DNA of 42,332 nucleotides, taken from assembly GCA_937922945.1 (NCBI GenBank), contig CAKZUP010000059.1, positions 1 through 42,332 on the forward strand. The letters are read 5' to 3'. Both the position numbers and the translations under genes were made by a program. The first letter of the stretch is position 1; the number at the start of each line of letters is the position of its first letter. Below the pieces are notes generated by a model. It saw nothing but the letters and a program-made list of their open reading frames with translations. It searched no databases and was not told where the DNA came from. This stretch comes from an uncultured Granulosicoccaceae bacterium. GTDB taxonomy: Bacteria; Pseudomonadota; Gammaproteobacteria; Granulosicoccales; Granulosicoccaceae. Shown piece after piece: positions 34,123-42,332 of the stretch.

Positions 34123-35061
34123 TTATTCAGATGTATACACATCGATTCGGCGTTTACTCTTCAGCGCTGTCCACACTAATCCAATCGCAAATTGAGCGCT
34201 GGATGTTGTTTCAAATAACGGGCTGTCCCGGTTTGCGGCGCCTGCAAAATTACCGAATGATACGCCAGTGAAAATTCGCCAATCCGGTGTTGGGCGTAGT
34301 GCCATGCCGAGAAAAACACTGGTATCGACGTAACCCGCTTTAGCGGAATATTCAGCCCGATTGGCAGTGACAAATTCGGCAGGTACTGAGTACAGATTGT
34401 TGTTGTAACGCTTGTCGGCAAAAGTAATATCTGCACTGATCAGCAAATCAATAACGTGCGCAATAACCCGTCTTTGACGAAGTTCGGTTCCTGCGCCAAA
34501 TACAAATCCTTGGGCACGTACAAACGAGAAATCGGTTTCGAATACAGCGCGCAGCTTTGATTCTATGCTGACCTCTGTGCTGGAGCCATTGCTCCATGTT
34601 TGCTTGAAAAGCTTGTATTGCAGGCGTGGGCCGATCTCGAACAATAGGTCCAAGTCGGGCATGCCCGATCTTACCGAGTCGGTTTCCGGTTCGGCATTTA
34701 GCGAACCGCCGAACGACACATCGATTTTTAAGCGCGGTTCTTCAAAGGCAACCGCGCCGGCACCACCATCGCCGATACGGAAGATTTTGCTGCGGTATAT
34801 AAAAAACGGCAAACCGAACTGGGCAATGTTTGGGTCTTTAGAACCGGGGTAATCAGTACCATTAAAATACCCTGCACCCAAACCTGCCTCCCATACCGGT
34901 TTACTCTCAAGTGAAAACTTATCTGTATTCGCCAACACCTGTGTTGGTGCTACGAGTGTAATGAGTAGTATGGTTTGTAGGGCGGTTCGTGTTGCGATTT
35001 GGTGCGCACGTAGTAACGCAGTCGTTGCAGAGGCAGAGCGGTTGCCGTGTGATTTAAGCAT
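34123..35061 (-). CDS. MipA/OmpV-family outer-membrane protein
   Basis: 312 residues with a signal peptide ending LVAPTQVLA (about residue 44). The mature protein matches MipA/OmpV features: WEAGLGAGYFNGTDYPGSKD near the start, then PFFIYRSKIFRIGDGG, and repeated amphipathic beta strands to the end. Members form small outer-membrane barrels or scaffold murein enzymes. It ends in a charged tail rather than a terminal Phe. It is divergent from the DUF2157 gene across 235 bp and convergent with icd. Confidence 0.85.
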   Translation of the reverse strand: MLKSHGNRSASATTALLRAHQIATRTALQTILLITLVAPTQVLANTDKFSLESKPVWEAGLGAGYFNGTDYPGSKDPNIAQFGLPFFIYRSKIFRIGDGGAGAVAFEEPRLKIDVSFGGSLNAEPETDSVRSGMPDLDLLFEIGPRLQYKLFKQTWSNGSSTEVSIESKLRAVFETDFSFVRAQGFVFGAGTELRQRRVIAHVIDLLISADITFADKRYNNNLYSVPAEFVTANRAEYSAKAGYVDTSVFLGMALRPTPDWRIFTGVSFGNFAGAANRDSPLFETTSSAQFAIGLVWTALKSKRRIDVYTSE

Positions 35062-35296
35062 GAATCATCTGTGCCTGGAGTCGCATCAATCCATTGTGAA
35101 CTGTTAATAAGCGTTTGTGTGCATTATTCATGGTCAGGATAGGCATAGTGCGTCCGCTATTCAGTACAACGACTTGATTAAAAATTAGTCATTGTATTCC
35201 CGGCGATGGTTAATGCGTTAGAATTCTGTCGCATGGCTGTTCGTTAGCGATTATCCGAGCCGCAACAGAGCGTTCCAAACGGAAGCAGGAATCCCA

Positions 35297-36706
35297 TTGT
35301 CATCTAAACGATACGCAAATTGGTTGCATAAAGAGTCGCAGCATTGGATTGCTGATGGCCTTATTGATGCAGATCAAGCAAACAGAATCCGCCAACGATA
35401 CCCAGAGCCGACTGGTTGGTCCTGGGGGCTGTATTTATTGAGCGCGCTGGGTGCCGTCGTTTTTGGTCTTGGTGTTGTGCTTTTTTTCGCATACAACTGG
35501 TCTGAACTTCACAAGTACGCAAAACTTGCCATCGTATTCGGTTCACTGTTGTGTGCCCACCTCTTGGCACTGTTCTATGGAAGGAATGTGGCTGGTGCGA
35601 GTGTGATCAATAACACAGTGGTTGAAAGTCGTGCGTCAGGTAATCGCAATCTCACAGAAGGTTTTCATCTGCTTGGCACGATGATGTTTGGTGCGGGTAT
35701 CTGGCTTATCGCACAGATTTATCATATTGATGAGCACTATCCTACGGCGTTCGCGTTGTGGGGGTTAGCAGCGTTAGCCATGGCCTGGGTTATGCCCTCT
35801 GTTCTTCAGGGCTTGTTGGCGACGGTTTTGCTCACTGTTTGGGGTATTGCAGAGATTTCAGATTTTCGTGCGCTGCACATACTCAGTGTGGTGAGCATTG
35901 TGTTTGGCATCATTGGTCTGGCATTCTTGCAACGGTCGCGTACATTATTATTTTTCGGTCTGGGTGGGGCGCTTATAATCGCCTTTGTCAACATGCTCAC
36001 TCATGCCGCAGAGCAAACGTTTGTCTATGTGATCTTTTCAACAGCGATACTGCTTATTGTAGCTTGCAGGCTATGCCGCTTCACATCGTTTGTCGACAGT
36101 GTTCCTATGGTGCGTGGGTTCGGCATTGTTATCTATGCAGTGCTTCTGTTTCTACTTTCGTTTGATTCCCTTACCGATGATTTTTTTGAGCCTATTACCA
36201 ATGATATTGTGCGTCAGTATGTTGTTGGACTGTTGGCGTTTAGTGCGATTTGCTGGGGGGCGTATTTTTACGATTCTGTGGTATCAGGCCAAACGCTATT
36301 CAAGATACTTGAAATGGTGTTGGTCAGTATTGTCATGCTGACCATGTTGGCCTCGTTATTCTGGTTCTCCGATAAGACAACGGCATTAACAGTATTGATT
36401 ATCAATGCCGTGTTGGCGTTACATTGTGTTCTGCTCATTATTATGGGAACCAGTGCGCTTAACTGGCGGCATGTTGCCATCGGGTGTTTCACGTTACTGG
36501 TACAAGTCGTCTCTCGCTTTAACGATTTATTCGAAAGCTTACTGATGCGCTCGCTGGTATTTTTAATCGTTGGCGCAGTGTTGTTCTTTATCGGACATAT
36601 TCATTCTAAAAGCAATGCGCGTAAGCGCGGTGTCAATCAAGAAAATCTGGCAACGGGCGTTCATCAGGTTTCGGCTGGCAATGATGGAGCGTCGGCAGAT
36701 GCGTAA
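35297..36706 (+). CDS. DUF2157 multi-pass membrane protein
   Basis: 469 residues. The N-terminal soluble part (about 1-45, with WIADGLIDADQANRIRQRYP) and the following WGLYLLSALGAVVFGLGVVLFFAYNW are the DUF2157 signature, and about 12 hydrophobic helices follow. The start is TTG, with GCAGGA six bases upstream. Function is unknown. It overlaps the next gene by 8 bp. In many genomes the GDYXXLXY partner sits next to DUF2157 or is fused to it, as here adjacent. Confidence 0.85.
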   Translation: MSSKRYANWLHKESQHWIADGLIDADQANRIRQRYPEPTGWSWGLYLLSALGAVVFGLGVVLFFAYNWSELHKYAKLAIVFGSLLCAHLLALFYGRNVAGASVINNTVVESRASGNRNLTEGFHLLGTMMFGAGIWLIAQIYHIDEHYPTAFALWGLAALAMAWVMPSVLQGLLATVLLTVWGIAEISDFRALHILSVVSIVFGIIGLAFLQRSRTLLFFGLGGALIIAFVNMLTHAAEQTFVYVIFSTAILLIVACRLCRFTSFVDSVPMVRGFGIVIYAVLLFLLSFDSLTDDFFEPITNDIVRQYVVGLLAFSAICWGAYFYDSVVSGQTLFKILEMVLVSIVMLTMLASLFWFSDKTTALTVLIINAVLALHCVLLIIMGTSALNWRHVAIGCFTLLVQVVSRFNDLFESLLMRSLVFLIVGAVLFFIGHIHSKSNARKRGVNQENLATGVHQVSAGNDGASADA

Positions 36707-37763
36707 GCTTTGGATAGTTTTGGCCATTTTTGCTCAAGTGGCTGTGTTGGCGAGTATGGTCTATGGGCGTGAGTCGGTAGTTCTGGGTGCCGATCGAATT
36801 TATCTGCGTACTGCACCTATCGACCCACGAGATCCTTTTCGTGGCGATTATGTTCGCTTACGTTATCCAATGAATAATGTATCCAATGTGCCGATGCAAT
36901 GGTCATCGACAAAGTATGAACCCAAACGCGGCGATCGTATTTACGCCGTATTGCATAAACCTTCTGGGGATGTGCATGAAGTTAAATACCTGACTAACGA
37001 GTTACCCGAGAATGAACGCTTTATACGTGGCCGAATTAATACAAGGGGTGGATTATCAGGTATTAACAATCAGTTCAATCTGGCCCGAACATCAGCAAAA
37101 TTCGGTATTGAGCAGATGTTTGTGCAACAAGGTAGCGGCATCGAGATAGAGAACAAGCAAGGTGTGCGGGGCGGTCTACAAATTCCTATGGAAGTAGAGG
37201 TTGCGTTAAGCGATAAAGGCGTAGCAGTGCTAACCGATTATCGCTGGGGCGCACTTGCTATGGAGTTGGTATTCCTGCCAGCTCAGCTAACGAACTCCAA
37301 CAGTAGTGCAGAACAAGCGGTACGCTACGATGTTAACGGGCGTGTAATAGCAACTGATACAACGCTTACAGTGGAAGTGAAAAACGTGAGCAATGAAGCG
37401 CTCGTACTGAATAACCCGGGAGCCGATTGCGGTTTTAGTATCGTGCCAACCAATGTCGGGAACACGACCCTAAGATCGTCTAATCAGCTTTGCAGTGAAA
37501 CCCTGGCTCGTCATCTCATTACACTGGCGCCGTCGCAAAGTTATGTTCTGCATGTTAATTTGGCCGATCCACGATGGTTTGTCGAAACCGATTCTGAGGC
37601 AGCGGCTGATATACGCACATTGGATAATAGGGGGCTTTATCGGATTGTTTATTCTCCGCCGCTCGCAGCCATTGAGACTGAGTCACAAAATTCAGGCGAG
37701 CCTGAACTCTGGACTGGGCGGCTGGAGAGCCGGGCTTTTTCCGGACAGGGTCGGATAGATTAA
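36699..37763 (+). CDS. GDYXXLXY-domain protein
   Basis: The preferred ATG at 36699 has GGAG at 36686-36689 and gives 354 residues; ATG 36681 is the alternative. An N-terminal membrane anchor (LWIVLAIFAQVAVLASMVY) is followed by RTAPIDPRDPFRGDYVRLRY, the name-giving GDYXXLXY motif. The rest is beta-rich and probably periplasmic. It overlaps the DUF2157 gene and almost certainly acts with it. The role is unknown. Its stop lies 21 bp from the convergent VWA gene. Confidence 0.85.
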   Translation: MRKLWIVLAIFAQVAVLASMVYGRESVVLGADRIYLRTAPIDPRDPFRGDYVRLRYPMNNVSNVPMQWSSTKYEPKRGDRIYAVLHKPSGDVHEVKYLTNELPENERFIRGRINTRGGLSGINNQFNLARTSAKFGIEQMFVQQGSGIEIENKQGVRGGLQIPMEVEVALSDKGVAVLTDYRWGALAMELVFLPAQLTNSNSSAEQAVRYDVNGRVIATDTTLTVEVKNVSNEALVLNNPGADCGFSIVPTNVGNTTLRSSNQLCSETLARHLITLAPSQSYVLHVNLADPRWFVETDSEAAADIRTLDNRGLYRIVYSPPLAAIETESQNSGEPELWTGRLESRAFSGQGRID

Positions 37764-37784
37764 TAAGACCTTGTTGCTTTCAAC

Positions 37785-38933
37785 TTAGCTTAGCAGTATT
37801 CGTTGAAGCGCCAGTAGGCTGGGCAGATTGTGTGAACTCACATAGTGCGTCAGCAGGGGCTTTAGCGGCGTCATTCGAGAATCTGGATGATCAACCGACA
37901 ATCGACCCAATAATGGGTTGACCCAAATCACGCGTCTGGCGCGATTAGCGAAAATGCTCACCTGTTCGGCTAACGCCTCTGGTGTGTCTGTATCGCAACC
38001 ATCGCTAAAAACGAGTATCGTGGTGTGTGACTTTACTAAGGCGCCTAAGTGCTGTTCATTGAACTGAGCAAAAGAGCTCGCTATACGAGTGCCGCCTATC
38101 CAGCCTTGCGATGCGTTGTTTATAGTCTGTTCAAAATCACTCTCTTCCAGCGTATGGAACCCTTTGCCTAAATCGATGAGTTCGATGTTAAATGCGAACG
38201 CATGAGATGTGTCGAACACGGATAATAACTTTCGGGTAAAGCGCAGGAATAATCGTGCGTACACATCCATCGATTGGCTGATATCCAGCAGCAGTACAAA
38301 GCTGGGCAGTTTCTTACGTTTAGCGTGGAATTTCAAATCAAATACGTTACCCTGATATCGCAGTGATTGTTTAATGGATTGTTTTACAGCGACCCGTGAA
38401 CCTGAGTTGGCAATGCGTGTTCTTTTTATGTGGCGACGTTTGCAGCGCTGCGCCAGTTCATCAACGTAACGATCAATTAGTTGTTTCTCGTAAGGATTAA
38501 ACACGAATCGGAAGTCGGCCAGTGAAAGTGCTGAATAGTCACCAGAGCCATAGATGTTCGATTGTAATTCAGTGTCGCTGGATGTCCCTGCAAATCCGAC
38601 CATGCGTTGTTGCATTGAGCTGGTTGATGCGCTATTGCCTGCTGACTCTGCGTCGGTTTCACCTTCATAACTAATTTCGTTTTTCCAGAATGCAACATAC
38701 AGTTTGTCAAAGTTATTCCATTGTTGCGGCGTTTTACAGAAACAGGCACGTAGTCCATGTTGCAGTAGTCGGTGATCGTGCAGTGTATTCAGCGATGCAA
38801 TGCGTAAAGCATCGTGGATGCTTGAAGGGTTTGCAGGAAATGCATTTGCCCGTAATAGTTGCGCAAATTCCTGGATTCTGTTGGTAACGCTGGGTGTTTT
38901 ACCGGTTCTGTTCTGCATCGGATGCCTGTTCAT
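37785..38933 (-). CDS. VWA-domain (CoxE-like) protein
   Basis: About 382 residues from ATG 38933, or 377 from ATG 38918, which has AGG six bases upstream; both overlap the MoxR gene. The C-terminal half is a von Willebrand A domain of the CoxE type, with the MIDAS motif DISQS (LLLDISQSMD) and the later GGTRIASS and FSDGCDTD metal-site loops. It is the standard partner of MoxR AAA+ ATPases, thought to work together as a chaperone or metal-insertion pair. The client protein is unknown here; no cox or CO dehydrogenase genes lie nearby. Confidence 0.85.
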   Translation of the reverse strand: MNRHPMQNRTGKTPSVTNRIQEFAQLLRANAFPANPSSIHDALRIASLNTLHDHRLLQHGLRACFCKTPQQWNNFDKLYVAFWKNEISYEGETDAESAGNSASTSSMQQRMVGFAGTSSDTELQSNIYGSGDYSALSLADFRFVFNPYEKQLIDRYVDELAQRCKRRHIKRTRIANSGSRVAVKQSIKQSLRYQGNVFDLKFHAKRKKLPSFVLLLDISQSMDVYARLFLRFTRKLLSVFDTSHAFAFNIELIDLGKGFHTLEESDFEQTINNASQGWIGGTRIASSFAQFNEQHLGALVKSHTTILVFSDGCDTDTPEALAEQVSIFANRARRVIWVNPLLGRLSVDHPDSRMTPLKPLLTHYVSSHNLPSLLALQRILLS

Positions 38934-39852
38934 ACAAGCTTGCGTGTTCCCGTTCCAAAAGCGCAAGGTCGTTGCGGGTTTTGACCAGACAAGAAAATGT
39001 GGTTTCTGTAAGCGTAGGGTCGGCCAGTAAATCGTTAACACCAACCGCCATCAGCGCCTTAGCCCAATCCAACGATTCAGCAACGCCTGGTGTTTTTCGC
39101 AAGCCCATGGTTCTTAACTTCTGCACATAAGCCACAACCTGAACGGTGAGGTTTTCATCGATGCCGGGTAATCGGGAGCGAATGATTTGTTGTTCCTTCT
39201 CGGCCGGAGGGTAATCGATATAATGATAAAGGCACCGTCTGCGTAACGCATCGCTTAGTTCTCGGATGCCATTTGACGTAAGAATAACCGACGGCGTTGA
39301 TCGGGCTTTGAACGTACCGAGTTCTGGAATACTCATTTGAAAGTCAGATAAAATTTCCAGTAGAAGCGCTTCAAATTCCTGATCGGCACGATCTATTTCA
39401 TCTATCAATAACACAACCGGTTCTTCCGATGCGATAGCTGAGAACAATGGCCGTTTTAATAGAAACTCTTCACTGTAAAGCGTGGCTGCGTTACTGCCAT
39501 TGTGTTCGGAATTTGTGTTTCCGGGTTGGTCGGTCTTGCTTGCCATTTGTATAGCGAGAAGTTGTCGTTGATAGTCCCAGTCGTAGAGCGCATGCTGTGC
39601 GTCAAGCCCTTCATAGCATTGTAAACGGATGAGTTTCCGTCCTTGTGCCTGCGCGAGACATTTCGCTATTTCAGTTTTGCCAACGCCTGCTTCACCTTCC
39701 ACCAGTAACGGTTTGCCCAGTGCTTGTAATAGATACAAGCTGGAGATGAGTGCGTTATCAGTAACATAGCCTTGCTGTTGCAGCGCACTGGCCAGCGATT
39801 CACGATTGTGCGGTTCGGTATCCGAACGGTCCGTCGAGTGGTTGATCTTCAT
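38899..39852 (-). CDS. MoxR-family AAA+ ATPase
   Basis: 317 residues with Walker A GEAGVGKT at 53-60, Walker B VVLLIDEIDRAD at about 146-157 and sensor 1 VILTSNGIREL. The arginine finger region is LRRRCLYHYIDYP. The order and length match MoxR proteins. It overlaps the VWA gene by 35 bp or 20 bp depending on that gene's start, so the two are made together. The 214 bp between it and kdgK is a divergent promoter region. Confidence 0.9.
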   Translation of the reverse strand: MKINHSTDRSDTEPHNRESLASALQQQGYVTDNALISSLYLLQALGKPLLVEGEAGVGKTEIAKCLAQAQGRKLIRLQCYEGLDAQHALYDWDYQRQLLAIQMASKTDQPGNTNSEHNGSNAATLYSEEFLLKRPLFSAIASEEPVVLLIDEIDRADQEFEALLLEILSDFQMSIPELGTFKARSTPSVILTSNGIRELSDALRRRCLYHYIDYPPAEKEQQIIRSRLPGIDENLTVQVVAYVQKLRTMGLRKTPGVAESLDWAKALMAVGVNDLLADPTLTETTFSCLVKTRNDLALLEREHASLYEQASDAEQNR

Positions 39853-40066
39853 GGCAGATATGCGGCACCTGGAGCAGATTCAAAGTCAAGATTTGCTAAT
39901 TTATATTGCGCGGTGAAGGGCCAGGCCTCTTACGAATTGCGCCAGCAACAATCTAACAGAAGTGCGCAGAAGTTCCTAATCTGCACAGCTGTGATGATCG
40001 CGATGATGGAAAAACGCCTGAAATTTGAGGCTGATGGTGGTTATTTGGTTTATCCTTATACACACT

Positions 40067-41026
40067 ATGACTAAAGAACCAAGAAAGCCCGTGCGAATTG
40101 CATTTTTTGGCGAAGCAATGGCCGAGTTGTCACTGGGCGGAGATCACAGCGAGCCGCCATCACTGGGTTTTGCCGGTGACACGATGAACACGGCAATCTA
40201 TTTGAAACGCTTAATGGGGCAGCAGGCTGACGTTGCTTACATCACGGTTTTAGGTCCCGACCCGTTATCTGATCGTTTAATTTTAAGTCTGGAAAACGAG
40301 TTTATCAGCACTGCTGGAATTGCGCGCCATGCAGATCGTCCGGTCGGCCTGTATGCCATTACCACAGATAAGGCTGGAGAGCGCACGTTCAGCTATTGGC
40401 GCAGCCACTCCGCAGCTCGTACGCTATTTCAAACAGAACAAGCGCTTAATTTTGATCTTTTGGCCGGGTACGATGTGGTTTACTTCTCTGCCATATCGTT
40501 AGCTATTTTGCCAGCTAACGTACGCTTAGCGCTGTTTGATAACCTGCGTCAGTTACAAACCGCACACTCTGTCAAAGTGGTATTCGATTCAAATTATCGT
40601 CCGGCTTTGTGGGAATCGGAAGTCATCGCACAGCAAAGCGTTGCCGAGGCTTGGCGGTTGTGCGATATCGCATTGCCTTCCATCGACGATGAACAAAACC
40701 TGTTTAAAGACTCCGACGAGCCTGCAGTGCTGGCCCGTTTGCGCGGTTACGGAATAACCAACGGTGCATTGAAGAGGGGGGCCAGCGGTCCACTGTCGTT
40801 AGACAATTCAGTTAACGAACTGGCTGAGACTAATCACACTGCCAACTGGATGAAAGAGCCGGTTGAAGTCGTGGATACCACGGCGGCTGGGGATAGTTTC
40901 AATGCAGGCTATTTGAGCGCCGCACTGACAAACCAAAGCGAGATAGAGGCATTGCGTGCCGGGCATGATTGTGCCAAACGCGTGATTGCTCACCGTGGTG
41001 CAATCATTCCATTGGATCAATGGTGA
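40067..41026 (+). CDS. kdgK: 2-keto-3-deoxygluconate kinase, PfkB family
   Basis: 319 residues from ATG 40067; upstream starts (TTG 40025, ATG 40034) would add a hydrophobic stretch not expected in the family. FFGEAMAEL at the start is the KdgK N-terminal motif, and DTTAAGDSFNAGYLSA is the PfkB signature, with catalytic Asp276. It phosphorylates KDG to KDPG ahead of the aldolase of the Entner-Doudoroff route. Closely related sugar kinases cannot be ruled out from sequence alone. No aldolase gene is adjacent. Confidence 0.85.
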   Translation: MTKEPRKPVRIAFFGEAMAELSLGGDHSEPPSLGFAGDTMNTAIYLKRLMGQQADVAYITVLGPDPLSDRLILSLENEFISTAGIARHADRPVGLYAITTDKAGERTFSYWRSHSAARTLFQTEQALNFDLLAGYDVVYFSAISLAILPANVRLALFDNLRQLQTAHSVKVVFDSNYRPALWESEVIAQQSVAEAWRLCDIALPSIDDEQNLFKDSDEPAVLARLRGYGITNGALKRGASGPLSLDNSVNELAETNHTANWMKEPVEVVDTTAAGDSFNAGYLSAALTNQSEIEALRAGHDCAKRVIAHRGAIIPLDQW

Positions 41027-41056
41027 CCATTAGTCAGTACCGTACGGCTGCGATGA

Positions 41057-41079
41057 AGGCCGCCCTGTGTGGACGGCCT
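41057..41079. terminator. Possible stem-loop between kdgK and glyA
   Basis: AGGCCG at 41057-41062 pairs with CGGCCT at 41074-41079, with CC/GG pairs possible inside the loop. It lies in the gap between two convergent genes, where a two-way terminator would be expected, but neither side has a strong T run. Confidence 0.4.
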
Positions 41080-41088
41080 CTGCGTGCG

Positions 41089-41125
41089 GTTTGAATAAAC
41101 CAGGTTTGAAAAAATAAGGTTTGAA
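41089..41125. repeat. Triple GGTTTGAA repeat past the glyA end
   Basis: GGTTTGAA starts at 41089, 41103 and 41118 (spacing 14 and 15 bp), each followed by A/T-rich bases such as TAA or AAA. It is 3' of both convergent genes and has no obvious function. Confidence 0.6.
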
Positions 41126-41135
41126 TAATTAAAGA

Positions 41136-42332
41136 CTAGTAAATCGGGAATTTAGCGGTGAGTTCGAGCACGTCTTTTTTCACTGCAGCTTCCACCTCTG
41201 CGTTGCCTTCTTCACCATTGGCAGACAATCCGTCAAGTACGGTATTAATCATGTTGCCTACCTGAACAAATTCCGATTCCCCGAACCCCCGAGAGGTGGC
41301 GGCGGGAGAACCCAGGCGCACGCCCGATGTAACGAAGGGTGATTCAGGGTCGAACGGTATACCATTTTTATTGCAGGTAATGCCGGCGTTGCCTAATGCG
41401 GCCTCGGCCGCTTTTCCAGTGAGCTTCTTGGCACGCAAATCGACCAACAGCAGGTGTGTGTCGGTGCCACCAGATACAATATCGGAGCCACCTGCCGCGA
41501 TGGTGCTCGCCAGAACGCGCGCGTTGTCCACGACTTTTTGGGAGTAATCTTTAAATTCCGGCTTCAGTGCTTCACCAAATGCCACGGCTTTTGCCGCGAT
41601 GACGTGCATCAACGGGCCGCCCTGTAATCCCGGGAAAACCGAAGAATTAAACTTTTTACCAAGCTCGGTATCGTTGGATAGAATCATGCCACCACGTGGG
41701 CCACGCAGGGTTTTGTGCGTTGTTGTTGTGACCACATCGGCGAAGTCGAGTGGGTTTGCATGAACGCCACCAGCTACAAGTCCTGCAAAGTGAGCCATGT
41801 CGACCATGAGCTTAGCGCCTACGCTATCCGCAATTTTTCGAAAACGCGCAAAGTCGATGGTACGCGGGTAGGCCGAGCCGCCCGCAATAATAAGTTTAGG
41901 TTTGCACTCCGCAGCCTGCTGTTCCAACTCATCGTAGTTGATAAGGTGTGACTGTTCATCAACACCGTAAGGTACTACATTGAACCACTTTCCTGACTGG
42001 TTAACCGGGGAGCCGTGGGTTAGGTGCCCGCCAGCGGCAAGGTTCAAACCCATATAGGTATCGCCAGGTTGCAGCAACGCAAAAAATACGGCCTGATTAG
42101 CCTGTGCGCCTGAGTGTGGCTGCACATTCGCAAACTCGCAGTTGAACAGCTTCTTTGCTCTGTCGCGAGCAAGATCTTCGGCTATATCGACATACTCGCA
42201 ACCACCATAGTAACGTCTGCCCGGATACCCTTCGGCGTACTTATTGGTCATGACTGAGCCTTGCGCCTGCATGACCGCTTTCGAGACGATGTTCTCGGAT
42301 GCGATGAGTTCGATTTCGTGTTGCTGGCGGCC
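41136..42332 (-). CDS. glyA: Serine hydroxymethyltransferase, 5' end outside the window
   Basis: The reading frame runs off the right edge; 398 codons plus the stop are visible, beginning [16 protein letters not shown], so only about 20-25 N-terminal residues are missing from the usual 417-420. The blocks [20 protein letters not shown] and [15 protein letters not shown] are present; the latter holds the PLP lysine in THK. It interconverts serine and glycine and makes methylene-tetrahydrofolate. The window contains no promoter for it. Confidence 0.97.
   Translation of the reverse strand, partial: GRQQHEIELIASENIVSKAVMQAQGSVMTNKYAEGYPGRRYYGGCEYVDIAEDLARDRAKKLFNCEFANVQPHSGAQANQAVFFALLQPGDTYMGLNLAAGGHLTHGSPVNQSGKWFNVVPYGVDEQSHLINYDELEQQAAECKPKLIIAGGSAYPRTIDFARFRKIADSVGAKLMVDMAHFAGLVAGGVHANPLDFADVVTTTTHKTLRGPRGGMILSNDTELGKKFNSSVFPGLQGGPLMHVIAAKAVAFGEALKPEFKDYSQKVVDNARVLASTIAAGGSDIVSGGTDTHLLLVDLRAKKLTGKAAEAALGNAGITCNKNGIPFDPESPFVTSGVRLGSPAATSRGFGESEFVQVGNMINTVLDGLSANGEEGNAEVEAAVKKDVLELTAKFPIY

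Overview
The window looks like a chromosomal stretch of a gammaproteobacterium, probably marine or otherwise aquatic. This is an inference from gene content: a monomeric NADP isocitrate dehydrogenase, an assimilatory nitrate operon with an NrtABC-type transporter, MipA/OmpV and KdgK. No rRNA, tRNA, CRISPR array, transposase or integrase was seen. The right-hand end cuts glyA (serine hydroxymethyltransferase), whose 5' end lies outside.

Layout. 1-1316: a small GFA-type zinc protein, then about 0.9 kb without a convincing gene that ends in two sets of direct repeats. 1317-11309 (+): a compact biosynthetic operon. It holds a HupE/UreJ-type membrane protein, an NRPS with order C-A-T-E, a possible 36-residue ORF, a second NRPS with order C-T-TE and no adenylation domain, and a D-2-hydroxyacid dehydrogenase. 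11310-12484 (-): a cytochrome b561-type protein and a cytochrome c', divergent from a LysR regulator at 12623; a perfect dyad lies between them. 13595-17420 (-): a small hypothetical protein, an M29/NicX-like protein, an AhpD-like protein, an XRE-cupin regulator and a 2-oxoglutarate/Fe(II) oxygenase, preceded by a MATE exporter (17505-18842). 19137-20435 (+): a lipoprotein of unknown function.

20476-31417 is a complete nitrate/nitrite assimilation locus. A LysR regulator, apparently started at an unusual ATT codon, is divergent from nrtA, nrtB, a fused double-ATPase nrtDC, nirB, nirD and nasA. Several junctions overlap by 4 bp, so the genes are probably translationally coupled. The encoded path is uptake of nitrate/nitrite, then nitrate to nitrite (NasA), then nitrite to ammonium (NirBD).

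31721-42332 is mostly housekeeping: monomeric Icd, a MipA/OmpV outer-membrane protein, a DUF2157 membrane protein with a GDYXXLXY partner, a MoxR ATPase with a VWA protein, KdgK and GlyA.

The least ordinary part is the NRPS operon. The first adenylation domain has a pocket that reads by eye as histidine-like. The second protein lacks an A domain, and its thioesterase replaces the usual Ser-Asp-His triad with Cys-Asn-His. Together with the hydroxyacid dehydrogenase and a HupE-type protein, this suggests a small product made by two modules, possibly a metal ligand. That product assignment is a hypothesis.
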